Assembly: GCA_900544025.1 (NCBI GenBank)
Contig: UQTM01000045.1
Coordinates: 1 to 26,112 of the forward strand
Origin: an uncultured Odoribacter sp.
Lineage (GTDB): Bacteria > Bacteroidota > Bacteroidia > Bacteroidales > Marinifilaceae
DNA: 26,112 nt
Reading direction: 5' to 3'
A program made the translations under genes and the position numbers. Every line of letters starts with the position of its first letter. The first letter of the stretch is position 1. The notes under the pieces were generated by a model that saw nothing but the letters and a program-made list of their open reading frames with translations, did not search any database and had not been told where the DNA came from. Of the stretch, positions 7,111 to 15,593 are shown one piece after another.

Positions 7111-7435
7111 AAAGTATCAGATTATCCTTCCTATAAAACCTGACAATACGATTTCCGCTCCACGTTTTTCTTTCTGTAAACTCGTATATAATTCACCGGA
7201 AAATACATCGATCATGTTTCCCTAAAATACGTAAATCCGGATCTCATTATTTTTGTAACAGGAATTAAAAACGATCGACAATGACATTTACCCCTATCTT
7301 CCCTAACACATACCTTCTCGACAGAAAATTCAGGTAAATAAAATGCTAAAAATTATTTCCGAACTTCACAGTCTATAAAATATTATACACTAAAAACTAT
7401 ATCTTTATCCAGATAAATTAATATTAAAATCACCT
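7111..7435 (+). promoter_or_regulatory. Intergenic region upstream of the acetyltransferase gene
   Basis: Two promoter-like -7 words are seen. TATTTTTG at 7248-7255 is an exact TAnnTTTG. TATCTTTA at 7400-7407 has one mismatch and lies 28 bases before the acetyltransferase ATG. Neither has a clear -33 element. An 18-codon open frame (7281-7337, MTFTPIFPNTYLLDRKFR) follows the first, without proof that it is translated. Nothing else was recognised. Confidence 0.4.
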
Positions 7436-7870
7436 ATGGAGCATTTCGAGCAGGTAACAGGAAACAAAAAACAGTATTTAGAATTATTATTGCTGGCAGA
7501 CCCGTCGGAAGAAATGGTAGATAAGTATCTGGAAACAGGAGAAATGTTTATTTTAATCCAACAGGGTAAGGTTGTCTGCGAAGCTGTGGTCGATCCTTGT
7601 GGAGAATTGAAAAATCTGGCCGTCGATCCTCTATTCCAGAAAAAAGGTATAGGGACGAAAATGCTTGATCTACTCAGTAAACATTATCAGGGAAAATTCA
7701 ATTTTCTATATGTAGGGACAAGCGATTCGGGAGTAGCTTTTTATGAGAAATGTGGCTTTCAATATTCTCATAGGGTGAAAAATTTCTTTACAGACCATTA
7801 TCCTGCCCCTATTTTTGACAACGGAGAACAATGTGTCGATATGATCTATTTAAAAAGAAAATTATCCTAA
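7436..7870 (+). CDS. GNAT-family N-acetyltransferase
   Basis: The 144-residue protein has the GNAT core. Residues around 60-85 (LKNLAVDPLFQKKGIGTKML) form motif A, with QKKGIG as the acetyl-CoA pyrophosphate-binding loop. FYEKCGF further on is motif B, followed by the usual C-terminal strand (FFTDHYP, VDMIYLKRKL). It should transfer an acetyl group from acetyl-CoA to an amine; the acceptor is unknown. Length is on the short side of normal for single-domain GNATs. The gene stands alone, ends in a hairpin, and converges on the kinase operon. Confidence 0.9.
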   Translation: MEHFEQVTGNKKQYLELLLLADPSEEMVDKYLETGEMFILIQQGKVVCEAVVDPCGELKNLAVDPLFQKKGIGTKMLDLLSKHYQGKFNFLYVGTSDSGVAFYEKCGFQYSHRVKNFFTDHYPAPIFDNGEQCVDMIYLKRKLS

Positions 7871-7885
7871 CGGTTTTCTACAATC

Positions 7886-7908
7886 AACTTTTCCGGGCAG
7901 GAAAAGTT
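7886..7908 (+). terminator. Terminator between convergent genes
   Basis: AACTTTTCC (7886-7894) and GGAAAAGTT (7900-7908) form a perfect 9-bp stem with loop GGGCA, followed by attttaaac. It lies 15 bases past the acetyltransferase stop. Being symmetrical it could also act on the kinase transcript from the other side, though no T run follows there. Confidence 0.7.
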
Positions 7909-7982
7909 ATTTTAAACATAAGTTTCCGAAACGACACGTATCCGAAGAACGGACAAAAGCTATAAACGATTTGCCCAAGCAA

Positions 7983-10900
7983 TCAAATGTATTTTTCCAA
8001 CAACTCATTTAATTGAGCGGTATTTACAGGCTTTGCCAGATAATCACTACATCCGGCCTTCAATGCTTGTTCCTTATCTTCGTCAAAAGCATTGGCTGTC
8101 AAAATAATAATCGGGACTTCCGAATCCGTTTTACGGATATTTTTCGTCGCTTCCAAACCATCCATTTCGGGCATTCTTATGTCCATTAAAATCAGGTCGG
8201 GATGCAATCGGGCATTTAACTCCACGGCTTCACGTCCATTTAATGCACGTTCAAGCCGATATTTATTTTTCAAAATATTATATAACAACAAGAAATTACT
8301 ATCGTTATCTTCTGCCACTAACAATAGTTTTTCCCCTGTTCCGGCTCTTTTGTTTTGTCTGAAAAGAGTAGGTTGTTCGGTAGCTTCGGATTCTGTTTCC
8401 GCTATTTTCGGCTCACAAGGAATCACAAACCAAAAGATACTTCCCTTTCCTACTTCAGATTCTACGCCGATTTCTCCTTCCAATCTCTGAATAATCGTGT
8501 CGCAGATGGATAGTCCCAAACCGGTACCCTGCACAAAGTTGTCAAATTTCCTAAAACGCTCAAACACATAAGGTAAATTCTCCTTTGCAATTCCTTTTCC
8601 GGTATCTGCAACAAAAAAACGTAAGCCTCCAGGTACCTGTTCATAGCCCATTTTAATATAACCGTCGGTCGTAAATTTACAGGCATTATTCAAAAAATTA
8701 GAAATAACCTGGGTTAAACGATTCTTTTCAGAATAGATGATGTGATCCTCTGCCGGCAATTCACAAATCAACTGGACGTTTTTCTGCACTTTGAAACGGT
8801 AAATTTGCTTGAGATTGGCAAAAATAGACCGGAGGCTGATTTCCGAAAATACAAAGTCAAGTTGCCCTGCTTCGATTTTAGAAAGGTCAAGAATATCGTT
8901 CACCAACCGTAACAGCAATTCGTTGTTCGTTTCGATAATCTTACAATATTCCTGTCTTTCTTCAAAATCCGCGGTATCTGCAACTAAATTCGAAAAACCG
9001 ACGATTGCATTTAAAGGCGTACGGATTTCATGGCTCATATTCGCCAGAAAAGCAGATTTTAAACGGTTTGCTTCTTCTGCTTTATCTCTCAATACAATCA
9101 ACTCGTTCGTCAGATTTTTCCATTCGGTGATATCTTTTCTCAATCCGGTGAGTAGTACGACCTGCCCCTGCTCGTTTTTTTCAAAAACCACCGCATGAAT
9201 ATCCACCCACCGCAATCCTTTCACAGGTAAAAACACCCGAATCTGAATGTTTACGGTCTCGGTCCTTTCGTTTACCACATCATCCAAAGCCTTGGTAAAA
9301 ACAGGAATATCCTCAGCATAGATCGACGCCATAAAATCGGCTTTCGGAATACCGTGATACATATAGGATGTAGGATTAGGAGAAGAGAATATTTGCTTCT
9401 CTACATCATAATCCCATTGAGTAATCCCATTAGACGAAATTGCCAATTCCGTTTTAAAATTGATCGCTTCCAGTTCGCTTTGTTCACGAAGCTGTTCGGT
9501 AATATCTTTTTCTGTCCCGATAATTTGAAAAACTTGTCCGCTTTCTTTAGAACGTATTCCAATGGCTTTAATTTCAAATGAAGCGTATTCACCATCTTTC
9601 AAGGCACGCAGAATTTCTTTCTTCTTTTCACATTTCCCGGATATCAGGTCATCTATCAAAAGCCGGAATTTTTCCCAATCGTCAGGATGGAAAATATCTT
9701 TCGTTTCTTTTACCCCTTTTCCTTGTCCGACAAGGACATCCCGATATAACGATGTGAAACGATCGCTTTCAACATCATATATCCAAGCCGATAGAGCACC
9801 GACTTCCAAAGCGACCGACAGTCCCTGCCGGATGTTACTCAATTCGATTTCGTTTTTACGAATATCCGTGACATCCACTACAATGGCTATAATATAGCAC
9901 GAACCATCATAATTGACCAACTTTGTTTTCGTCGTTATTCCATAACGGATTCCCCAACGCTTGTCTTCACTCACCCTCTCATAGGTAACAGGACTGTCGC
10001 TGTTCAAAGCTTCATGGTCTTCCTCCCAATGTTCTTTTGCCAGCGGATCGTTCAGTTCAAAGTCGTTTTTCCCTATAAATTTGGAAACTTTATCACCACT
10101 AAAATCCGCTACTTTCTGATTATAATAGATATAACGAAAATCATCGGAAACATCTTTCACAAAGATACCCACCGGTAAATGGTCGATCACCAGATTCAAA
10201 AAGTTCTTGTATTTCGCTATTTCTTTTTCAGCAAATATCAATGAAGTGATATCATGAATAAAACAGATCACCCGTTTGTCACCTAAAGGTGCTGTTTTGG
10301 CTTCCACGTGCCGACTTATCCCCGTCACCATCGTTTCGCAATTAAACGAACAGGGTTTCCGGGTTACAGCCGTTTTTTCCAAATAGCTTTGAATTTTCTG
10401 TGCAGTTTCATTGAAATTAGGAATTATCTGTCCCAGATATTCCATATTACGGCCAATAAGTTGTTTGATTTCCAACCCTAATAAAAGAGGGTTCATCGGA
10501 TTTACAATATCGACTATTCTCAAATCGGAATCAAAGATAACGGCCATGTTGGGCATGGCTAAGAGTAGTTGCTTTAGTTCCTCATTGGACTGTTTGTACA
10601 TCTGTTCCCTTTTCCTACGGATCCAATAGAATAGCGCAAGTATTATGAGGGACAATGTTGCGGCAAAAATTATCCTTAACTTATATTTTTCCAAAAAACC
10701 GGGTTCAACATTATGCCAGACGACGTCTTCGGGAACAAGTTTTTTATTTAAACCGGATACATTTAATGTGAGATCATTTAAATGATATTTCGGCTTAGAA
10801 GGAGTTTCAGAAAACAAAGGGCTATGTTCCATTCCTTTTTTCAACACGGTATAGGTTAGGTCTGCCAGATCGGTGCCTATCTCTATTCCCGAAACGAAAT

Positions 10901-11768
10901 AGCCGCCGAAATAATTCGAATTAGAAAAATCCTGATCAAGAATTTCATAAATATTTTTTTCAGGATACTCCGAAAGCCGGTTATGCAACATAGAATAAGC
11001 ATGGGGATAGTGGTTTACATCAGTAAACCATCCGGCAGAAATTACGGCACAACGATCGTCCATTTTAATGATAGAATCAACCAGGTCTGCTGTAGAAAGT
11101 CGGTCGCCAAACCAATAGTGTACACGAAGGTCCTTTATATCCCGGACAATACCGGATAAATAATTTTTCAAGAAAACATGATGATACCGGCTACCATAGC
11201 AAAATGCAATATCCGTGATGTCCGGTTGCAATTTTTTGACCAGCATGATATTTTCATAAAAATAGTCCGTGACATAATATCCCGTTACTTTAAAACCTTC
11301 AAAAGATTTCACCATGGGCATGATCTCACTCCCATCGAAATCATTTCCTTCCAATTCCTTACGATAATCGATATAGTCATGCTTTACCCCGCCCAACACA
11401 ACAGGGATATCCTTCCAATCGGCCGGACAACAATCCCGGTAAACAGACCAGGCTTCTCCGCCGATAATCACTACAATCCTGGGATGTTGCTCATAGGCTT
11501 TGAAAAGAGATTTTTGCCATTCAGCCCATTGATAATAGTCGGAAGAAGATTCGCTATCCATGTATTCGACAGCAGTAGCTATATCCGTTTTTTGCTTTAT
11601 CTGCTGTATAAAAGCAGATATCATACGGTTCCCGGTTTCTTTAATAGGAGTATAAGAACTAATAACTAATATTTTATCAATATTTTTCTCGTTTTCAGCT
11701 AACGAAAAAACAGGAGATATAAATCCAAAAATCAATACAAATAAACAGTATCTTATACACGTCTTCAT
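7983..11768 (-). CDS. Hybrid sensor histidine kinase with periplasmic sensor and four PAS-like domains
   Basis: This 1261-residue protein has a signal peptide (residues 1-25, ending FSLA), then a periplasmic domain of about 330 residues starting KILVISSY, resembling the ABC_sub_bind (substrate-binding-protein-like) fold. One membrane segment lies near 364-383. Four PAS-type regions follow (about 395-510, 520-635, 650-770, 780-895). The kinase core has FLANMSHEIRTPLN with phospho-acceptor His913, an N box (NNACKF), G boxes DTGKGIA and GTGLGLS near 1056 and 1081. A C-terminal receiver runs from about 1144, with Asp1196 in LILMDIRMPEMDG and the Lys of LAKPV. There is no AraC-type helix-turn-helix or Hpt domain, so output must go to another protein. 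It starts 7 bases after the stop of the upstream kinase gene, so the two are almost certainly co-transcribed and probably translationally coupled. The ligand is unknown. Confidence 0.92.
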   Translation of the reverse strand: MKTCIRYCLFVLIFGFISPVFSLAENEKNIDKILVISSYTPIKETGNRMISAFIQQIKQKTDIATAVEYMDSESSSDYYQWAEWQKSLFKAYEQHPRIVVIIGGEAWSVYRDCCPADWKDIPVVLGGVKHDYIDYRKELEGNDFDGSEIMPMVKSFEGFKVTGYYVTDYFYENIMLVKKLQPDITDIAFCYGSRYHHVFLKNYLSGIVRDIKDLRVHYWFGDRLSTADLVDSIIKMDDRCAVISAGWFTDVNHYPHAYSMLHNRLSEYPEKNIYEILDQDFSNSNYFGGYFVSGIEIGTDLADLTYTVLKKGMEHSPLFSETPSKPKYHLNDLTLNVSGLNKKLVPEDVVWHNVEPGFLEKYKLRIIFAATLSLIILALFYWIRRKREQMYKQSNEELKQLLLAMPNMAVIFDSDLRIVDIVNPMNPLLLGLEIKQLIGRNMEYLGQIIPNFNETAQKIQSYLEKTAVTRKPCSFNCETMVTGISRHVEAKTAPLGDKRVICFIHDITSLIFAEKEIAKYKNFLNLVIDHLPVGIFVKDVSDDFRYIYYNQKVADFSGDKVSKFIGKNDFELNDPLAKEHWEEDHEALNSDSPVTYERVSEDKRWGIRYGITTKTKLVNYDGSCYIIAIVVDVTDIRKNEIELSNIRQGLSVALEVGALSAWIYDVESDRFTSLYRDVLVGQGKGVKETKDIFHPDDWEKFRLLIDDLISGKCEKKKEILRALKDGEYASFEIKAIGIRSKESGQVFQIIGTEKDITEQLREQSELEAINFKTELAISSNGITQWDYDVEKQIFSSPNPTSYMYHGIPKADFMASIYAEDIPVFTKALDDVVNERTETVNIQIRVFLPVKGLRWVDIHAVVFEKNEQGQVVLLTGLRKDITEWKNLTNELIVLRDKAEEANRLKSAFLANMSHEIRTPLNAIVGFSNLVADTADFEERQEYCKIIETNNELLLRLVNDILDLSKIEAGQLDFVFSEISLRSIFANLKQIYRFKVQKNVQLICELPAEDHIIYSEKNRLTQVISNFLNNACKFTTDGYIKMGYEQVPGGLRFFVADTGKGIAKENLPYVFERFRKFDNFVQGTGLGLSICDTIIQRLEGEIGVESEVGKGSIFWFVIPCEPKIAETESEATEQPTLFRQNKRAGTGEKLLLVAEDNDSNFLLLYNILKNKYRLERALNGREAVELNARLHPDLILMDIRMPEMDGLEATKNIRKTDSEVPIIILTANAFDEDKEQALKAGCSDYLAKPVNTAQLNELLEKYI

Positions 11769-11775
11769 TTACTTA

Positions 11776-14115
11776 CTATACTCCTATTTCTTTTAATGTA
11801 TTCAATAACGATTCTGAGGTTATCGGTTTAGTTACATATTTAGTAAAACCGTTTTCTAATATTCTTTTCTTATCATCTGCAAATGCAAATGCCGTAACTG
11901 CAATGATCGGGATAGAGGGATCGATTTCCCTGATCGCAGCAGTAGCTTGATAACCGTTCATTTCAGGCATTTTTATATCCATCAATATGGCATTGGGATG
12001 GTACTTCCGGAAAAGTTCCACCGCTTCCTGCCCATTAAAAGCATGTATCAAATTATAATCCTTTTGAAGGAAAATTTGAAACAGCTTATAATTATCCATT
12101 ACATCTTCTGCAATCAACAAGGTTGGCTTTCCCGATATTATTTCCGGATTTTTCTTACCGGATAATGTTTCGCCCGATACAACAATTTCTTCTTGCCGAT
12201 TATCACCCCCTCCAGCCAAAAGCTTACAAGGAAGGATAAACCAAAAAGTAGAACCCTTGCCTTCTTCCGATTTGACGCCAAGGGAACCATTTAATTTTTG
12301 AACAATAGTCTGACAAATTGAGAGCCCTAATCCTGTCCCGGTCTTAAAGGTATTCAATTTAACGAAACGATCAAATATTTTTTGCTGTTTATCTTCAGGA
12401 ATGCCTATACCTGTGTCTCTTACATAGAAATAAAGTCCCTCGTCACAAACCCGATAACCAAAGGTAATCTCTCCCTGAGCGGTGAATTTTATAGCATTTG
12501 TAATAAAATTGGAAAACACTTGAGAAAACCGATTTTTTTCGGTGTGTATGGTACAAGCCGGTAAACCGGGAACGAATTTTATTTTCAAATCGGGAATATG
12601 CGCAATTTTAAATTGGAAACTACGTTCCAGGTCACTGAGCAAGGCATTGATATCGACATCGGAATAAACAAATTCCAAAATATTGGCTTCGATTTTCGAG
12701 AGGTCGAGGATATCGTTTATCAATTGCAATAAGAGGTCATTGTTATTTTTGATAATCTCGGCATAGGTTTCCTTTTCTCCGGGATCTTCCGTCCTGCAAA
12801 GCAATTCACTGAATCCAAGTATCGCATTCAACGGGGTACGGATTTCATGGCTCATATTAGCTAAAAAGGACGATTTCAAACGGTCGGATTTCTCTGCTTC
12901 TTCTTTAGCTCTTTTCAATTCCAAAGCTATTTGTTTTTTGACCGTCACATCTTCAATTCTTATCACTACCCCTTGCAATTCTTTGGATTCATTATAGACT
13001 GGAGTAGCCATAATCTCAAAATATTCCTGATTATCGGAAGAAAATACTTTTTGTTCGACCTTTCCTGAAAGGATAGCTTTCTGCATCACACAATCCTGAC
13101 AAGGCCTATCATAACCCCATACGTTTTTATAACATGTCGTTCCTGTTTTATAATTACAGATAATCGGATGCGAAGAATAGGTACTGATATTTTCCCATTG
13201 AATAACGTAATCGGGATCGATAAAAGCAAAACCGATATTGGCATTGTTCAAGATCAGTTGATTGACCCGATTGGCTTCTTGCAATGATTTTTCTGCAGTG
13301 ACTAAATCGGAAATATCCCAACGGGCAACCAGCAACCAACGATGAAGTTCATTGGAAATCACATTCTTATATACAATAGAAGAATGTTCCACGCCATCGG
13401 GTGTTACAAAAATCTCATAATTCTGATAGGGTTTTCCCTCATCCACTACTTGTTGATTTATCCGCTGGTATTCCCCGCCCCGCACTTTTCCATAGATTTC
13501 TATGTCCGTCTTTCCAAGCACCTCATTCCGATTCAGGCCGCTTTGCCTGTCACATTCTTTATTCCAGTATATATAGCGGAAATCATTGTTTACATCTTTA
13601 AGCATAAAGGGACAAGGAATATTGTCTAAAATCGAATTCAACAATTCCTGATTTTGTTCTAAAAGCAATTCTCCCTTTTTTCTATCGGTAATATTTCTGA
13701 CAAAACATGCAAATTCGTTTTTCCGAATGCGAAAATAGCGTGCCTCATAATACTCTGTTCCGTGCGAAGTTTCTATATCGTATTCCATTTCATAGACACC
13801 GTCGGCCTCTATCGTTTTCTGTATGCAGAATTCGATCATGTCTGCAAATTTTTTATCCAGATATTTCCCCACATTTTCTCCGATCAATCGTTCACTGGGA
13901 ACCATTAATTCTTCCTCATTCGGGTTATAGAGTTTCAATACCCGCAGAGAACGGTCTAAGATAAAGACCATATCGGGAACCGCCCGGATAATCTTTTCAC
14001 AGATGATCTCCGATTTTATCCCTTTTGTCCAATAAAACAGACTGCTTTTCCGGAATCGAAAAAAACAAAAAAAACAAGTTACAGCAACGACCGGAATGAT
14101 TATATATATCCACAT
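11776..14115 (-). CDS. Membrane hybrid histidine kinase, PAS-rich, with Cys cluster
   Basis: The 779-residue protein has a single N-terminal membrane segment (about residues 3-20) and no periplasmic domain. Three PAS-type regions follow (about 40-147, 150-280, 283-395). The third carries Cys320, Cys328, Cys339 and Cys342 (C-x7-C-x10-C-x2-C, including the piece DRPCQDC), which suggests metal or redox sensing. The kinase core has FLANMSHEIRTPLN with His423, FITNAIKF, DTGIGIP and GTGLGLS. The C-terminal receiver has Asp713 in ILMDIKMPEMNG and ends with KPITSESLL. It is first in the two-kinase operon. Its second PAS region and kinase core resemble those of the downstream kinase closely, so the pair probably arose by duplication. 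No DNA-binding domain is present. The signal is not known. Confidence 0.92.
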   Translation of the reverse strand: MWIYIIIPVVAVTCFFCFFRFRKSSLFYWTKGIKSEIICEKIIRAVPDMVFILDRSLRVLKLYNPNEEELMVPSERLIGENVGKYLDKKFADMIEFCIQKTIEADGVYEMEYDIETSHGTEYYEARYFRIRKNEFACFVRNITDRKKGELLLEQNQELLNSILDNIPCPFMLKDVNNDFRYIYWNKECDRQSGLNRNEVLGKTDIEIYGKVRGGEYQRINQQVVDEGKPYQNYEIFVTPDGVEHSSIVYKNVISNELHRWLLVARWDISDLVTAEKSLQEANRVNQLILNNANIGFAFIDPDYVIQWENISTYSSHPIICNYKTGTTCYKNVWGYDRPCQDCVMQKAILSGKVEQKVFSSDNQEYFEIMATPVYNESKELQGVVIRIEDVTVKKQIALELKRAKEEAEKSDRLKSSFLANMSHEIRTPLNAILGFSELLCRTEDPGEKETYAEIIKNNNDLLLQLINDILDLSKIEANILEFVYSDVDINALLSDLERSFQFKIAHIPDLKIKFVPGLPACTIHTEKNRFSQVFSNFITNAIKFTAQGEITFGYRVCDEGLYFYVRDTGIGIPEDKQQKIFDRFVKLNTFKTGTGLGLSICQTIVQKLNGSLGVKSEEGKGSTFWFILPCKLLAGGGDNRQEEIVVSGETLSGKKNPEIISGKPTLLIAEDVMDNYKLFQIFLQKDYNLIHAFNGQEAVELFRKYHPNAILMDIKMPEMNGYQATAAIREIDPSIPIIAVTAFAFADDKKRILENGFTKYVTKPITSESLLNTLKEIGV

Positions 14116-14141
14116 CCTATATTATATTTAACACCTACAAA

Positions 14142-14149
14142 CAAATATA
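14142..14149 (-). promoter_or_regulatory. -7 promoter element of the kinase operon
   Basis: TATATTTG on the minus strand matches TAnnTTTG exactly and lies 26 bases before the kinase ATG at 14115. No good -33 element sits at the expected distance, so read-through from radA, whose stop lies 94 bases upstream of the kinase start, remains possible. Confidence 0.5.
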
Positions 14150-14209
14150 GACAATTTTACGGGAGATAAGTATCATGTTTGACGAGAACTTTTCAGATTC
14201 TTTGTTAAA

Positions 14210-15574
14210 TCAACCAAAGAGATGCCGGCATATATCGGCAATCTTAGAGGCAAAAATCACTTCAATGTGAGTAGTCTTCCGGGTAAATGCCTTTTTATTA
14301 CCCAAGGGTACGAAGATACGTTTAAAGCCTAATTTTTCTGCTTCCGCTATCCGCTGTTCGATCCTGCCGATTGCACGAATCTCACCGGACAGTCCGACTT
14401 CACCCGCAAACACGGTATCGGCAGGTAATACGGCATCGATATTCGAAGACAAGACAGCCATAACAACGGCCAGGTCGAGAGCCGGGTCGTTCACTTTAAT
14501 CCCTCCCGCAATGTTCAAAAACACATCTTTGGACGCCAATTTAAAACCCACCCGTTTTTCAAGCACCGCGAGCAACATATTCAATCGCCGGGAATCGAAC
14601 CCCGTAGCAGACCTTTGAGGCACGCCATAAGCAGCAGTCGATACCAAAGACTGGACTTCCAAAAGAATCGGCCTGACGCCTTCCACGGTGGCCGAAACTG
14701 CAATTCCGCTTAAATCCTGATCGTGATTCGATAAAAGAAGTTCGGACGGATTAGACACTTGCCGTAAACCGGATTGAAGCATCTCATATATCCCTATTTC
14801 GGAAGTCGATCCGAAACGATTTTTCATAGAACGCAATATACGATACATATATTGCTGATCGCCCTCGAATTGCAAGACGGTATCTACCATGTGCTCCAAA
14901 ATCTTAGGGCCTGCCAATTGCCCGTCTTTCGTGATATGCCCGATCAGTATGGTAGATATAGTATTTTCTTTGGAAAAACGAAGCAGGGCATTCGTACATT
15001 CCCGGATTTGCGAAAGACTGCCGGGAATAGAATCTACCGCTTCGGTCGCTAAAGTCTGAATCGAATCGATAATCAGCAGGTTGGGCTGAATCGCCCGCGC
15101 ATGTTCCAATACATTTTCAAGGGAATTACCGGACAGGAAAAGACATTCGTCATTATCAGAGCCTAAACGTTGCGCTCTCATTTTGATTTGGGAAATACTT
15201 TCTTCCCCGGATACATAGAGCACTTTCCCGCAACTGTTATGAAGGGCGAATTGCAATACAAGGGTAGATTTTCCGATACCGGGCTCTCCTCCCAATAAAA
15301 TCATCGATCCCGGCACCAAACCGCCTCCCAGCACTCTGTTCATTTCACCATCGCCGGTATCCATGCGTTCGTCGGCATTGGCTTTAATCTCAGATAAACG
15401 CAAAGCTTTCGAGGAAGGATTGCCGATAATGGCATTTCCCCGCCCTTTTGCCGGAATTTCCACTTCTTCCACAAAGCTGTTCCACTCTCCGCAAATATTG
15501 CATTTTCCTGCCCATTTAGGCTCTTTCGCTCCACAATTCTGGCAAACATATACGGTCTTCGCTTTTGCAACCAT
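14210..15574 (-). CDS. radA: DNA repair protein RadA
   Basis: This 454-residue protein is a RecA-like ATPase that promotes branch migration during recombinational repair. A C4 zinc finger is formed by Cys11, Cys14, Cys25 and Cys28 (CQNCG...CNICGEW). Walker A is GGEPGIGKST at 95-104. The RadA-specific motif KNRFG follows near residue 250, and a Lon-protease-like C-terminal domain includes DPALDLAVVMAVLSS. Length matches the family. Its ATG lies 19 bases after the stop of the penicillin-binding protein gene, so the two form an operon. Confidence 0.97.
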   Translation of the reverse strand: MVAKAKTVYVCQNCGAKEPKWAGKCNICGEWNSFVEEVEIPAKGRGNAIIGNPSSKALRLSEIKANADERMDTGDGEMNRVLGGGLVPGSMILLGGEPGIGKSTLVLQFALHNSCGKVLYVSGEESISQIKMRAQRLGSDNDECLFLSGNSLENVLEHARAIQPNLLIIDSIQTLATEAVDSIPGSLSQIRECTNALLRFSKENTISTILIGHITKDGQLAGPKILEHMVDTVLQFEGDQQYMYRILRSMKNRFGSTSEIGIYEMLQSGLRQVSNPSELLLSNHDQDLSGIAVSATVEGVRPILLEVQSLVSTAAYGVPQRSATGFDSRRLNMLLAVLEKRVGFKLASKDVFLNIAGGIKVNDPALDLAVVMAVLSSNIDAVLPADTVFAGEVGLSGEIRAIGRIEQRIAEAEKLGFKRIFVPLGNKKAFTRKTTHIEVIFASKIADICRHLFG

Positions 15575-15593
15575 CAGGTAGGTATATCAAGGA

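Noticed and set aside
7983..11768. Hybrid two-component system of the polysaccharide-utilisation (HTCS) type
   Set aside because: The C terminus is a receiver domain with no AraC-type DNA-binding domain, and the periplasmic part is not a beta-propeller.
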